From NCBI RefSeq assembly GCF_006517255.1, contig NZ_CP041185.1:2790001-2854000 (forward strand): a DNA stretch of 64,000 nt, given 5' to 3'. The stretch comes from Janthinobacterium tructae. Lineage in GTDB: Bacteria > Pseudomonadota > Gammaproteobacteria > Burkholderiales > Burkholderiaceae_D. Position numbers and translations under genes: made by a program. Numbering within the stretch: position 1 is the first letter of the stretch; each line of letters starts with the position of its first letter. Under the pieces are notes generated by a model. The model had not been told where the DNA came from. It worked only from the letters and a program-made list of their open reading frames with translations, and did not search any database. Below are positions 1-11,540 of this stretch, one piece after another.

Positions 1-44
1 TACGCTGCGCAGCTTGTATTACCCACACTACTTTCCACAGGCTG

Positions 45-2447
45 ATGATGACCACCCACTTGACGCTGGCCCTGCGCCGCCATTCCTTCCATGTTTTGCT
101 GGGCGCTTGCGCCGCAGGCCTCTCCCTGCCGGCCCTGGCCCAAACGGCCGTCGCCGCCGCCGTGGCGTCCGCCGCTACCGAGATGGCAGCGCCCGTTGAT
201 GACAACGCAGCGATGGCCACCGTGGAGATTTCCTCGCGCAAGACGCGTTCCTCGGTCGCCCTGAGCAAGAATGAAATCCAGAAAATCCTGCCCGGCACGA
301 ATCCCCTGAAAGCCTTGCAAACCTTGCCTGGCGTCAGCTTCCAGACGGCCGATCCATGGGGCAACAACGAGCAGAACCTGTCGCTGTTCGTGCATGGCTT
401 TTCCGGCCAGCAACTCGGCTATACCATGGATGGCGTGCCGCTCGGTGACCAGCAGTACGGCAACTACAACGGCCTGTCGCCGCAGCGCGCCGTGATCAGC
501 GAAAACGTGCGCAGCGTCGTGCTGTCCTCGGGCGCGGGCGACCTGGCGACGGCCTCGACCAGCAACCTGGGCGGCACCATCGAAACCTATTCCAGCGACC
601 CGCTGGCCACGCAGGGCGCCAGCGTGCAGCAAACGGTGGGCAGCCACCGCACCTCGCGCACGTTTGCCCGCTATGACACGGGCGCCTTCGGCGACGGCAG
701 CAGCGCCTACTTTTCCATCCTGCACCACGAAGCGCGCGCCTGGGACTTCGATGCGCGCCAGGGCGGCGACCAGTTCAATGCCAAATACGTCAACCGCAGC
801 GAGGCGGGCAAGCTGACCCTGTTCTTCAATTACTCGGACAAGATCGAGCCGAACGAAGACAGCACCGTGCACGTGAAGGGCGAGACGAGCGCGCCGTACA
901 CGCGCCCCTTCCTGTACCCGGACTTCAAGGCGGCCTTGAATTACCTGTCGCCGACGGGCGCCACGCCGGCTGCGGACGGCAACAATTACCGCAATTACTA
1001 CAGCGATGCGCAGCGCACCGATTACCTGGCCTACGCCAAGTTCGACGCCAACTTGTCCGAAGGCATGACCTGGGCTAACCAGGTGTATTACCACAAGGAT
1101 GACGGCGCGGGCGTGGTAGCCGGCCCCATCGGCGTGGCCGGCTTGCCGGGCCTGTTCAGCGTGTACTATCCGAAACAGAACCTGAAACAGGTGTTCGGCA
1201 ACTCGGGCTACGCCGTGCGCACGACGGAATACGACATCAAGCGCGGTGGCTTCATTTCCACCCTGCGCAAGGAAATCGGCAATCACCAGCTGGAAGCGGG
1301 CCTGTGGCTGGAACAGAACCGCTCGTCCGCCTACCGCCGCTGGTATGCGCTGGACGTCAACAACCCGACCTCGCCGTATGACCGCCCCAGCAATCCTCTG
1401 ATCACGCAGTACGGCAGCGAGATCGACAACAAGGTGGTGCAGCTGCACTTGCAGGATGAATGGCGCATCCGTCCCGATATCGCCCTGCAGGCGGGCTTCA
1501 AGTCCAGCCTGCAGTTTGCCGACGGCCAATTCCCCGTGCAACCGGCCCTGGGCGCCATTTCCGGCGGCTCGACGGCCTTGCCGGTCGGTACCATCAACAC
1601 GAAAAAATGGTTCCTGCCGCAAGTGGGCGCGCGCTGGGACTTCACGCCGCAAGACCAGCTCTACTTCAATATCCAGAAAAACATGCGCCAGTTCGTCACC
1701 TATGGCGGTGGCGGCGCCTCGCCCTGGAGCTTGTCGAGCCAGGCCGCGTTCGACCTGTTCAAGCGCGACGCCAAGCCGGAAACGGCGCTCACCTATGAAG
1801 TGGGCGTGCGCGGCAGCCATCCATTGCGCTTGGGCGCCATCACGGCCATCGATGGGCAAGTCAATGTGTACCACGTCGATTTCAGCAACCGTTTGCTGCA
1901 GATCAGCCCCACGCCCGTGATTTCCTCCATCATCGGCGGCAACCCCGTGCTGGCCAACGTGGGCAGCGTGCGCACGGACGGCATCGATATCGCCGGCACC
2001 GTACACTTCGGCAACAATTTCTCGTTCTACAATGCCCTGTCGTACAACCGCTCGCAGTACGCGGACAATTACAACAATGGCGCCGCGCTGGTGCTGACGG
2101 CGGGCAAGAACGTGCCCGGCTCGCCGGAATGGCTGAACAAATTCGTGGCTTCGGCCACGTTTGGCGATATCGAAGTGCAGCTGACGGGAGACTATGTGGG
2201 CAAGCGCTACGCGACGTACACCAACGATTTGTCCGTGCCCAGCTATTTCCTGATGGGCCTGGGCGTGTCGGGCAAGCTGCCGGCCATGGCCAGCTGGCTG
2301 AAAAACCCGCGCTGGCGCGTGAACGTCAGCAACCTGGCCAACCGCGACGGTTCGCTGAACGTGGTGGTGGGCGCAGCCGACAAGACGTATAACACCTTCC
2401 CGATCGCCCCGCGCCAGGGCTTTTTGACCCTGACGGCGGACTTCTGA
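45..2447 (+). CDS. TonB-dependent outer-membrane receptor
   Basis: An 800-aa outer-membrane active transporter. The N-terminus has a Sec signal peptide ending in LPALAQ (about residues 1-33). A plug domain follows (KNEIQKILPGTNPLKALQTL, then LFVHGFSGQQLGYTMDGVPL), then a long beta-barrel ending in the aromatic terminus LTADF typical of barrel insertion. ATG codons lie at 45 and 48. The stop overlaps the start of the glycerophosphodiesterase gene by one base (TGATG), so the two are probably translationally coupled. From this pairing I infer import of a phosphorylated glycerol or phospholipid-derived ligand. The receptor sequence alone does not reveal the ligand. The upstream promoter lies outside the window. 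Confidence 0.9.
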   Translation: MMTTHLTLALRRHSFHVLLGACAAGLSLPALAQTAVAAAVASAATEMAAPVDDNAAMATVEISSRKTRSSVALSKNEIQKILPGTNPLKALQTLPGVSFQTADPWGNNEQNLSLFVHGFSGQQLGYTMDGVPLGDQQYGNYNGLSPQRAVISENVRSVVLSSGAGDLATASTSNLGGTIETYSSDPLATQGASVQQTVGSHRTSRTFARYDTGAFGDGSSAYFSILHHEARAWDFDARQGGDQFNAKYVNRSEAGKLTLFFNYSDKIEPNEDSTVHVKGETSAPYTRPFLYPDFKAALNYLSPTGATPAADGNNYRNYYSDAQRTDYLAYAKFDANLSEGMTWANQVYYHKDDGAGVVAGPIGVAGLPGLFSVYYPKQNLKQVFGNSGYAVRTTEYDIKRGGFISTLRKEIGNHQLEAGLWLEQNRSSAYRRWYALDVNNPTSPYDRPSNPLITQYGSEIDNKVVQLHLQDEWRIRPDIALQAGFKSSLQFADGQFPVQPALGAISGGSTALPVGTINTKKWFLPQVGARWDFTPQDQLYFNIQKNMRQFVTYGGGGASPWSLSSQAAFDLFKRDAKPETALTYEVGVRGSHPLRLGAITAIDGQVNVYHVDFSNRLLQISPTPVISSIIGGNPVLANVGSVRTDGIDIAGTVHFGNNFSFYNALSYNRSQYADNYNNGAALVLTAGKNVPGSPEWLNKFVASATFGDIEVQLTGDYVGKRYATYTNDLSVPSYFLMGLGVSGKLPAMASWLKNPRWRVNVSNLANRDGSLNVVVGAADKTYNTFPIAPRQGFLTLTADF

Positions 2448-3577
2448 TGCGCGAGCCTATCCTCCTGCAACGGCACTTTTCGCGCCGCAACTTCGTCCAG
2501 GCGGCCGTGGGCGGCCTGGCCCTGGCGGCTGCGCCCGGCTTTGCCGCCGGTCTGCTGGAAGCAAAACCGGCGCGTCCGCTGGTGTTCGCCCACCGGGGTG
2601 CCAGCGCCCTGCGCCCCGAGCATACGCTGGCGTCGTATGCCAAGGCCATCCTCGACGGCGCCGATTACGTCGAACCCGACCTGGTTGCCACGCGCGACGG
2701 CATCCTCGTGGCGCGCCATGAAAGCAATCTGATCGACACCACCGACGTGGCCCGTCGTCCTGAATTTTCCAGCCGGCGCGGCAAGAAGATGGTCGACGGC
2801 GAATGGCACGAGGGCTGGTTCGTCGACGACTTCACCCTGGCGGAATTGAAAACCCTGCGCGCCATCGAACGCCTGCCGAAAGTACGCACCGGCAACACCT
2901 TGTACGATGGCCAATTCCAGATCCCCACCTGGGAAGAAATCATCGATTTTGTTGCAGCGCAATCTGCCGCCAGCGGACGCATCATCGGCCTCGTGCCGGA
3001 GCTGAAAAGTTCCACCTACTTCCGCGATGCGGGCCTGGCGCTGGAAGACCGTTTCCTGTCGACCATGCTGGCGCACGAATACACGCGCCGCGCACCGATC
3101 GAAATCCAGTCCTTCGAAGTGGCCAATTTGAAGTACCTGCGCGAGAAGCTGGGACGGCGCGCCAACGTGCGCCTGATGCAGCTGGTGGTGGGCGGCGATA
3201 TCCGCCCGATGGACGTGGCCAAGGCGGGCGGCAAGCTGACCTTCGGGCAGATGATCACGCCGGCCGGCTTGCGCGACATCGCCACCTATGCGGACGTGGT
3301 GGCGCCGCCCACGCGGGGCGTCATCGCGCTGGGCGCCGATCAGCGCCTGGCCAAGCCCACGACCATTGTCGACGATGCGCACCAGGCAGGCTTGCTGTTG
3401 CACACATGGACCTTCCGCCCGGAAAACCGTTTCCTGGCGGCCGACTTCCGCGATGGCAATGGAGAAAATGCGCGCAACGAAGCGGGATCCGTCGCGGAAA
3501 TGCGGCGCTACATCGAAACGGGACTGGACGGCTTTTTCAGCGACGATCCGGGCCTGGGACGCATCGCCGCCGGATAA
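2447..3577 (+). CDS. glpQ: Tat-exported glycerophosphodiester phosphodiesterase
   Basis: A 376-aa periplasmic enzyme of the GDPD family. The family hydrolyses glycerophosphodiesters to glycerol-3-phosphate and an alcohol. The N-terminus carries a twin-arginine signal (SRRNF followed by a hydrophobic stretch, residues about 13-35). The catalytic region starts with VFAHRGASALRPEHT, with HR and the later VEPDL and ARHES supplying the expected His, Glu/Asp and His ligands. The C-terminus has the usual LLLHTWTFR and DGFFSDDP blocks. It starts inside the receptor stop codon, so it forms an operon with the TonB receptor. The pair suggests uptake of an organophosphate or its degradation product. The gene symbol reflects family resemblance; orthology to E. 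coli GlpQ is not proven. Confidence 0.88.
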   Translation: MREPILLQRHFSRRNFVQAAVGGLALAAAPGFAAGLLEAKPARPLVFAHRGASALRPEHTLASYAKAILDGADYVEPDLVATRDGILVARHESNLIDTTDVARRPEFSSRRGKKMVDGEWHEGWFVDDFTLAELKTLRAIERLPKVRTGNTLYDGQFQIPTWEEIIDFVAAQSAASGRIIGLVPELKSSTYFRDAGLALEDRFLSTMLAHEYTRRAPIEIQSFEVANLKYLREKLGRRANVRLMQLVVGGDIRPMDVAKAGGKLTFGQMITPAGLRDIATYADVVAPPTRGVIALGADQRLAKPTTIVDDAHQAGLLLHTWTFRPENRFLAADFRDGNGENARNEAGSVAEMRRYIETGLDGFFSDDPGLGRIAAG

Positions 3578-3602
3578 ACATTCCGTAACAATTTTAATTT
3601 CA

Positions 3603-3632
3603 GGGCGTGGCCGGCAGCTACGCCCTTATTAT
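3603..3632 (+). terminator. Rho-independent terminator after the GDPD gene
   Basis: A 9-bp stem GGGCGTGGC / GCTACGCCC (one G-U pair) with a 5-nt CGGCA loop spans 3603-3625 and is followed by TTATTAT. It lies 26 nt after the phosphodiesterase stop codon and closes the receptor/GDPD operon. Confidence 0.7.
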
Positions 3633-3729
3633 GCGTTTCTTGAATTTCTGAAATTGGAATTTGAAATTAGACATATATCGCCAACTCCACTATTGTGCAA
3701 TGCAACAACAGACCATTCATGGAGGGCAT

Positions 3730-4011
3730 ATGTCCACTTTTACCAACACCTACAGCAACGACAACGACAACTACTTCAGCAACCTGGGCCGCGCCACGCG
3801 CGCCTTCCTGGGCGCCCTGCTCGCTTCCAAGCCGTACAGCGAACTGGCGCAGAAGGAAGTCATCGCCACGAACACCAGCAGCGCCGAAGAACAGCGCTAT
3901 GTGCGCCCTAGCAAGCGCGACATCGCGCTGCTGAACTCGGAAGCGGCCCGTTATGAAAACCTGATGCCGAACTTGGCTTCAGAGCTGCGCTTCCTGGCGT
4001 CGCGCGGATAA
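3730..4011 (+). CDS. Small conserved-looking hypothetical protein (93 aa)
   Basis: I do not recognise the family. The start at 3730 is chosen because GGAGGG sits just upstream (3721-3726); the longer in-frame start at 3661 has no ribosome-binding site. The product is hydrophilic, begins with an Asn/Asp/Ser-rich stretch (TYSNDNDNYFSN), then has a short amphipathic segment (RAFLGALLASKPYSELA) and a charged helical C-terminus. No signal peptide or membrane span is visible, so it is probably cytosolic. A 30-aa membrane peptide gene follows 78 nt later, separated by a hairpin. The two may be co-expressed, with the hairpin setting their ratio. Confidence 0.6.
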   Translation: MSTFTNTYSNDNDNYFSNLGRATRAFLGALLASKPYSELAQKEVIATNTSSAEEQRYVRPSKRDIALLNSEAARYENLMPNLASELRFLASRG

Positions 4012-4060
4012 AAAACGTTCATCGCGGCGTTGCCTGCGCCTCGCCCTGGACGTTTTTTAA
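4010..4060 (+). terminator. A-tract/T-tract hairpin between two small genes
   Basis: AAAAAACGTTC at 4010-4020 pairs with GGACGTTTTTT at 4048-4058 (11 bp with one G-U). The intervening 27 nt are GC-rich. The T-run on the 3' arm makes this a possible terminator or attenuator between the 93-aa and 30-aa genes. The lower stem is A-T rich, so its strength is uncertain. Confidence 0.4.
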
Positions 4061-4089
4061 GCCAACTACATACTGACAAGGATTTTTAT

Positions 4090-4182
4090 ATGATATTTCT
4101 CGAAACCGCACTGATCGCTGTTGCCGTCGTGGTCACCAGCATCCATTTTTACCTGATCACGACCGGCAAGGCCCGTTTCTGA
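4090..4182 (+). CDS. Predicted 30-aa single-pass membrane peptide
   Basis: A short open frame with a good ribosome-binding site: AAGGA at 4078-4082, 7 nt before the ATG. The translation MIFLETALIAVAVVVTSIHF, then YLITTGKARF, is one continuous hydrophobic helix with a short positive C-terminus, as in many bacterial small membrane proteins. It lies 78 nt after the 93-aa gene on the same strand. No family is recognised and function is unknown. Support is the ribosome-binding site plus composition; conservation could not be tested. Confidence 0.5.
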   Translation: MIFLETALIAVAVVVTSIHFYLITTGKARF

Positions 4183-4249
4183 TCAGCAAGCAGCAAGGCA
4201 ATCGCGTGCAGCAGTGCAGAGTAGCAAGTACAGGGTAGCAATGTGACAG

Positions 4250-4277
4250 GTCAGCCTGGCAATCGGTCCAGGCTGAC
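4250..4277. other. Perfect 10-bp hairpin between convergent genes
   Basis: GTCAGCCTGG (4250-4259) and CCAGGCTGAC (4268-4277) form a perfect stem with an 8-nt loop. It lies between the converging 30-aa gene and ftsB, 21 nt beyond the ftsB stop. No U-run follows on either strand, so it is a 3'-end stabiliser or a Rho-dependent type end at best. Confidence 0.4.
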
Positions 4278-4297
4278 AAGCGGGAAGTCGTACTATC

Positions 4298-4621
4298 TTA
4301 ATGTGGCGCAGCAGCGTCCACCGGTGTTTCCAGCAGTGGCGGGGTCTGGCCCTTGCGCACGATCTGCACGAAAATCTCATTCTGTTTGACCATGCCCAGC
4401 TCATAGCGGGCACGCTCCTCGACGGCGCCGGTACCATCTTTCAGGTCGCGCACTTCGGATTCGAGCTTGGCGTTTCTCGCCTTCAATTCCATATTCTTCT
4501 TGTTGGCCAGCGCCACTTGGGCTTCCATGTCGGCAACACGCAGCCAGCCGCCTTTACCCAGCCAGAGGGGAAATTGGATCAGCAGCAGCAGGGCTGCCAG
4601 GGCGAGCGTAATCAGGCGCAT
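4298..4621 (-). CDS. ftsB: Cell division protein FtsB
   Basis: A 107-aa bitopic inner-membrane protein of the FtsQLB divisome sub-complex. The start [17 protein letters not shown] gives the short cytoplasmic tail and single membrane helix usual for FtsB. A Gly-rich turn (WLGKGGWL) and a periplasmic coiled coil follow (about residues 30-70, [17 protein letters not shown]), then [19 protein letters not shown], the conserved distal block. An upstream in-frame ATG at 4639 would add six residues and destroy the usual N-terminus. It lies downstream of eno on the same strand, the common betaproteobacterial arrangement. A hairpin separates the two genes. Confidence 0.9.
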   Translation of the reverse strand: MRLITLALAALLLLIQFPLWLGKGGWLRVADMEAQVALANKKNMELKARNAKLESEVRDLKDGTGAVEERARYELGMVKQNEIFVQIVRKGQTPPLLETPVDAAAPH

Positions 4622-4640
4622 GGGGCATTCAGTTAACAAA

Positions 4641-4662
4641 CCGGCCGGATATCTCCGGCCGG
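4641..4662 (-). terminator. Hairpin between eno and ftsB
   Basis: CCGGCCGGA / TCCGGCCGG forms a perfect 9-bp stem with a 4-nt loop. It begins 20 nt after the eno stop and on the minus strand is followed by TTTGTT. It is a plausible partial terminator that would lower ftsB expression relative to eno. Confidence 0.55.
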
Positions 4663-4682
4663 CCAGTGGGTTTTACATCAGC

Positions 4683-6077
<1,395 letters not shown>

Positions 6078-6108
6078 TTACGGGTAATACTGTCGCAATC
6101 GACCCGCG

Positions 6109-7806
<1,698 letters not shown>

Positions 7807-8007
7807 CTAAAGCCCGGCTGCAGCGCTCTCCACGCGCGGAAATTTGCGCCAAATGTCGACGATCCTCCCCGCTCCTGCGGTCTACACACAACAAAATTAC
7901 TCAATAGTAATAATTAAAATATTTTCAATTCCTTAATTTGTGTGGGCGAGCGAACAGACCCTGCCGCGCCCTGTCGGCAGACTGGGATTTTTCAACGGAG
8001 GTACATC

Positions 8008-8415
8008 ATGAGCTACGAAGAACGCGACGCCTACGGCATGTATGTCAACCGCGGCCACAAAGGTCCCGGTCCTGAACTGATGGGTGCCGACACCCTGATC
8101 GGCGACCATGTGCACAACGCCAAGGATGAACATCTGGGCGAAATCAAGGAAATCATGATCGATATGCGCAGCGGCAAGATCGCCTACGCCGTCATGTCGC
8201 ACGGCGGTGTCTTCACCATCGGCGAAAAACTGTTCGCCGTGCCCTGGGAAGCACTGCTGCTCGACACCGTCAACAAGCGCTTCACGCTCAACGTCGACAA
8301 GGAACGCATCGAAAACGCGCCCGGCTTCGACACGGATAACTGGCCGAACATGGCCGATACCACGTGGGCCCAGTCCATCCACAGCTATTATGGAACGACA
8401 CCACGGGAATACTAA
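8008..8415 (+). CDS. PRC-barrel domain protein
   Basis: A 135-aa protein. The start at 8008 is set by GGAGG at 7998-8002 and by the matching N-terminus of a second copy at 51129. The PRC-barrel region is about residues 28-100 (GADTLIGDHVHNAKDEHLGE, EIMIDMRSGKIAYAVMSHGG, KLFAVPWEAL). PRC barrels are small beta-barrels used for protein-protein or RNA-linked interactions; stress-response members are common in soil bacteria. No signal peptide or membrane span is visible. The gene stands alone between the pyrG promoter and a strong terminator, converging on the HasR-type receptor gene. The exact role is unknown. Confidence 0.85.
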   Translation: MSYEERDAYGMYVNRGHKGPGPELMGADTLIGDHVHNAKDEHLGEIKEIMIDMRSGKIAYAVMSHGGVFTIGEKLFAVPWEALLLDTVNKRFTLNVDKERIENAPGFDTDNWPNMADTTWAQSIHSYYGTTPREY

Positions 8416-8425
8416 GCTTCCCGTA

Positions 8426-8465
8426 GCCACCACCGCAGCGCCTGACGCCGCGGTGGTGGCTTTTC
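8426..8465 (+). terminator. Strong Rho-independent terminator
   Basis: GCCACCACCGC (8426-8436) and GCGGTGGTGGC (8450-8460) form an 11-bp perfect stem followed by TTTTC. It lies 10 nt after the PRC-barrel stop. Confidence 0.85.
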
Positions 8466-8469
8466 TCTG

Positions 8470-10728
8470 TTAGAAACGATATTCCAATCCAGCAATATAC
8501 GTCCTCCCACGCGCCGTGCTCAGCGGCGTGTTGTCCTGCGACTGCGACGGCATCGAGTTCAGCCGGTTCAGCGCTTCCGAAAAATCCTTGTTCATGGCGT
8601 TCTGCACCGACAGGCGCAGGAACAGGTTTTTCGACACCTGCCAGCTCGCATACAGGTCGATCACGGCCGGAATCTTCGGATTCTCGGCCTTGAGCACTTC
8701 GCCCGTCGCTTCATCGGCTTCATTGTCGGGCGACAAACGGCGGTTCGAGCCCGTGTGCTTGAGGATGGCGCCCACTTCCAGTTTGTTGTCCAGCAGGCGC
8801 GTGCCCACGTCGAGGTTGTAGTACACGCTGGGCAGCTCGCTGATGTCGGCCGCGCCGAACCAGGCGCTGGCGATCGAGGTCGGCTGGCGCGTCGTTTCGC
8901 GCGTGTACGACAGGCGCGCATACGCCGGCCCCAGCTGATATTGCGCTTCCAGTTCCCAGCCGCGCGAGTACACGGGCGTGGCCGAGTTGATGTAGATATA
9001 CATATTGGTCATGTAGTCATCCACATTGCGCCAGTCATTGGCGAGTACTTCCGCGATATTGCACTTGCGGCCGCTGTCGCACACAAGGAAGGACTGGCTG
9101 GTGATATAGCCGTCGATCTTGCTCTTGAAATACAGGGCCTTGAAGTTCAGCACGTCATTCTTGCTCAGCAAACCATGCAGGCTGGAATTGAAGCCCAGCT
9201 GATAAGTGCTGGCCCGCTCGCCCTTCAGGAAGGGATTCATCGAGGCGCCGCCATCGTTGGAAAAGAATACTTCCTGCGGATTCGGCCCGCGCATGGTGCG
9301 CTCGGCGCTGGCAAACGGCTGGAACCACGGTGCGACCTGCGCCGACAGCATCAGCGAAGGATTCACGCCGTGTTCTTTCAGCGCGATGTGCGACGCGCCT
9401 TGCGGGAAGCACTGCACGCGCGGATCGCAGGCGGGCTTGTAACCCGTCAGCTCGAAGCTCGTATAGTTGAGGCCTGCATTGACTTGAACAATGCCACGGT
9501 TGTATTGCAGGCCGGCATACACGCTATCGATCTTTTGCCGTCCTTCCGGCCCGAAAGTATTGTTTTCAATCGATTGCTGGTTCGCCTCGGGGTTGTCGGG
9601 GTCGTCGACCAGGCTTTCCACGTGCTTGCTGTACTTGTTGCGCATCAGCTTGCCGCCGATGGTCACCAGCGCATCGCCGCCGGCCAGCCTGAAGCTGCTG
9701 GTGTTGTTGATATCGAAGGCGTCGGCGCGGTTGGCCGCATTCGTGTTGATGAAATTGGTCAGCGCCTCAGGCATGTATTTCTGCTTGCCACGGCTGCTGC
9801 TGGCCACCACATGGAGGTCGATTAACTCCGAAAACGGCGTGTAGTGATATTTGACGTAGTAGTCATCACTCTGAATATCGCGACGCGTAAAGGTGCTGCG
9901 GTAATCGCGCGCCGACAGTTCCAGCGCGTGGAAGTCGCTCAATTTGAGGTCCAGCTTGAGCAGTTGCGACTTGGGCTTCTGCTTGTAATAGCGGTTGTAG
10001 CCGAAACCGAATTCCTCGCTGTTGACGCCCTTGGCATTCTTGTAGTTGTTGCCGATCACACTCGCGCTGGTGGCCGCCATGAAGCCCACGCTGCCGCCAT
10101 CGAAGGCCGGGTTTTTCATGGCCACGGCCAGCATGCCGCTGCGCCCCACACCATTATTTCCGGTCGACATCTTCGTGCGCGCCCCGGTTTTTTCACCGGC
10201 GAAGACGACATCATCGACGCCGATGGTGCGGAAATTGGCGCTGCCGGCCAGCGCATTGACGCCATCGCCACCGACGACATTACCACGCGACACATCCACG
10301 CCGATGATGAAGTTCGGGTCGATCAGGGCGCCAAACTGGCTGCTGGGCACGCCGCCGTGCGACACGGACGACGGCGCGCTGCCATAGTAATTCTGGCTCA
10401 CGCCATCGACCATCATGTTGACGCGCCCCAGGCCCGACAGGCCGCGAATATTCACGCTGACGGCGCCCTGCGCCGGGTCGATCTGGGTAAACGTGCCCGG
10501 CATGCTGCGCACGATCTGGTCGACCGGCTGCAAGCGCGTGTCCGGTCCGCGCGCACTGACGGCGCCCGGTTTTTCCAGCGCCTGCTGTTCCACAGGGACC
10601 GCCTCGCCCGATACATTCAGCGGCGCAAATTCCACCTTGCCACTGTCTTGCGCTGGTTGCGCCCATGCCTGCTGCGCCAGCAAGGCCAGGCAAACGCCCA
10701 CGGCCTGCGTCATTGTCTTGATATGCAT
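8470..10728 (-). CDS. hasR: HasR-type TonB-dependent haem/haemophore receptor
   Basis: A 752-aa outer-membrane receptor. The signal peptide ends in QAWAQ. The plug region contains VNIRGLSGLGRVNMMVDGV and the block ALAGSANFRTIGVDDV, which closely resembles HasR receptors that take haem from haemoglobin or haemophores. The barrel ends in IAGLEYRF, with the terminal Phe needed for assembly. GAGGG lies just before the ATG. It is the last gene of a minus-strand cluster with exbB, exbD and tonB (32 nt after tonB), so the cluster carries its own energising complex. No hasA haemophore gene is present nearby, so direct haem or haemoglobin use is possible. The ligand is inferred from family blocks, not shown. 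Confidence 0.82.
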   Translation of the reverse strand: MHIKTMTQAVGVCLALLAQQAWAQPAQDSGKVEFAPLNVSGEAVPVEQQALEKPGAVSARGPDTRLQPVDQIVRSMPGTFTQIDPAQGAVSVNIRGLSGLGRVNMMVDGVSQNYYGSAPSSVSHGGVPSSQFGALIDPNFIIGVDVSRGNVVGGDGVNALAGSANFRTIGVDDVVFAGEKTGARTKMSTGNNGVGRSGMLAVAMKNPAFDGGSVGFMAATSASVIGNNYKNAKGVNSEEFGFGYNRYYKQKPKSQLLKLDLKLSDFHALELSARDYRSTFTRRDIQSDDYYVKYHYTPFSELIDLHVVASSSRGKQKYMPEALTNFINTNAANRADAFDINNTSSFRLAGGDALVTIGGKLMRNKYSKHVESLVDDPDNPEANQQSIENNTFGPEGRQKIDSVYAGLQYNRGIVQVNAGLNYTSFELTGYKPACDPRVQCFPQGASHIALKEHGVNPSLMLSAQVAPWFQPFASAERTMRGPNPQEVFFSNDGGASMNPFLKGERASTYQLGFNSSLHGLLSKNDVLNFKALYFKSKIDGYITSQSFLVCDSGRKCNIAEVLANDWRNVDDYMTNMYIYINSATPVYSRGWELEAQYQLGPAYARLSYTRETTRQPTSIASAWFGAADISELPSVYYNLDVGTRLLDNKLEVGAILKHTGSNRRLSPDNEADEATGEVLKAENPKIPAVIDLYASWQVSKNLFLRLSVQNAMNKDFSEALNRLNSMPSQSQDNTPLSTARGRTYIAGLEYRF

Positions 10729-10760
10729 ACACCCTCGATTTGTTATGTGATTGAAAAAAT

Positions 10761-11540
10761 TCAGCTGGCGCCGTGGCCGTTCCCGGCATCGAGCTTGAAC
10801 GACACGGGCAAGGTCACCGTCACCGTGCCCTGGCGCAGCAAGGTGACTGGCGGCGCCGGCAACGGTTGCGCGCGCTGCAGCACTTGCAAGGCCTCGCGGT
10901 CGAGCAGCACCGTGCCCGACGAGGTGACCAGTTCGCTGGCCAGCAGCTTGCCGTCACGATCCACCTGGAAGCGCACCCAGGCGGCACCGGCCCGCTTGCG
11001 CTGGCGCGCATCACCGGGATAGCGCTTGAAATGGCCCAGATGGCCAAGCACGCGGCTTTGCCAGCTGGCCGGCACCGCGCTGGTCGATGGCGTGTCGCTG
11101 TCGAAGGGCGCCGCCTGCGGACCGCGTACGGCGGCCGGCGCCGGTGTGGCGCTGCTGCTGGCCTGCGCGGGCAATGACGCTTCCTTGGCGGCATCCTTGC
11201 CGGGATCTGGCGACGGAGCGGTTTCTGCCTTCGCCTCTTTTTCCGCAGCGACGATCTGCGGCGCGGCGGCGCGCGCCAGCACGGGCAGCGCCTCGTGCCG
11301 GGTCGTGCTCTTCGGTGGCCGGGCGGCGCTGGAGGCGGCCGACTGGCGCGCCCCTGCTGCCGCCGCCTGTTGTGTCTCCGGCGACATCGCTTGCGCGGCA
11401 AACACCAGCATCACGCTGGCGGCCGGATTAGCGGGCGCGACGCTGACGGGCTGCCGGGCCGCCCACAACAGCAGGGCCAGCGCTGTAGCCACCACCAGCG
11501 AAGTGGCGATGCCCCAGCTCAATATCGGACGCGGACTCAC
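10761..11540 (-). CDS. tonB: TonB / HasB-like energy transducer
   Basis: A 259-aa periplasm-spanning protein that passes ExbBD energy to outer-membrane receptors. One N-terminal membrane helix (about residues 8-28, ATSLVVATALALLLW) is followed by a long Ala/Pro/Lys linker (about 50-155). The folded C-terminal TonB domain follows (about 160-250; GHLGHFKRYPGDARQRKRAG, VRFQVDRDGKL, LDREALQVLQRAQPLPAPP). The start is GTG, overlapping the exbD stop (GTGA), which indicates translational coupling. The linker is Ala-rich rather than a classical Pro-Glu/Pro-Lys repeat. Given the adjacent HasR-type receptor it may be a dedicated HasB-like transducer. Confidence 0.88.
   Translation of the reverse strand: MSPRPILSWGIATSLVVATALALLLWAARQPVSVAPANPAASVMLVFAAQAMSPETQQAAAAGARQSAASSAARPPKSTTRHEALPVLARAAAPQIVAAEKEAKAETAPSPDPGKDAAKEASLPAQASSSATPAPAAVRGPQAAPFDSDTPSTSAVPASWQSRVLGHLGHFKRYPGDARQRKRAGAAWVRFQVDRDGKLLASELVTSSGTVLLDREALQVLQRAQPLPAPPVTLLRQGTVTVTLPVSFKLDAGNGHGAS

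Noticed and set aside
2243..3403. 386-aa minus-strand open frame opposite the GDPD gene
   Set aside because: It is antisense to a gene with clear Tat and catalytic motifs; its composition is that of a high-GC shadow frame.
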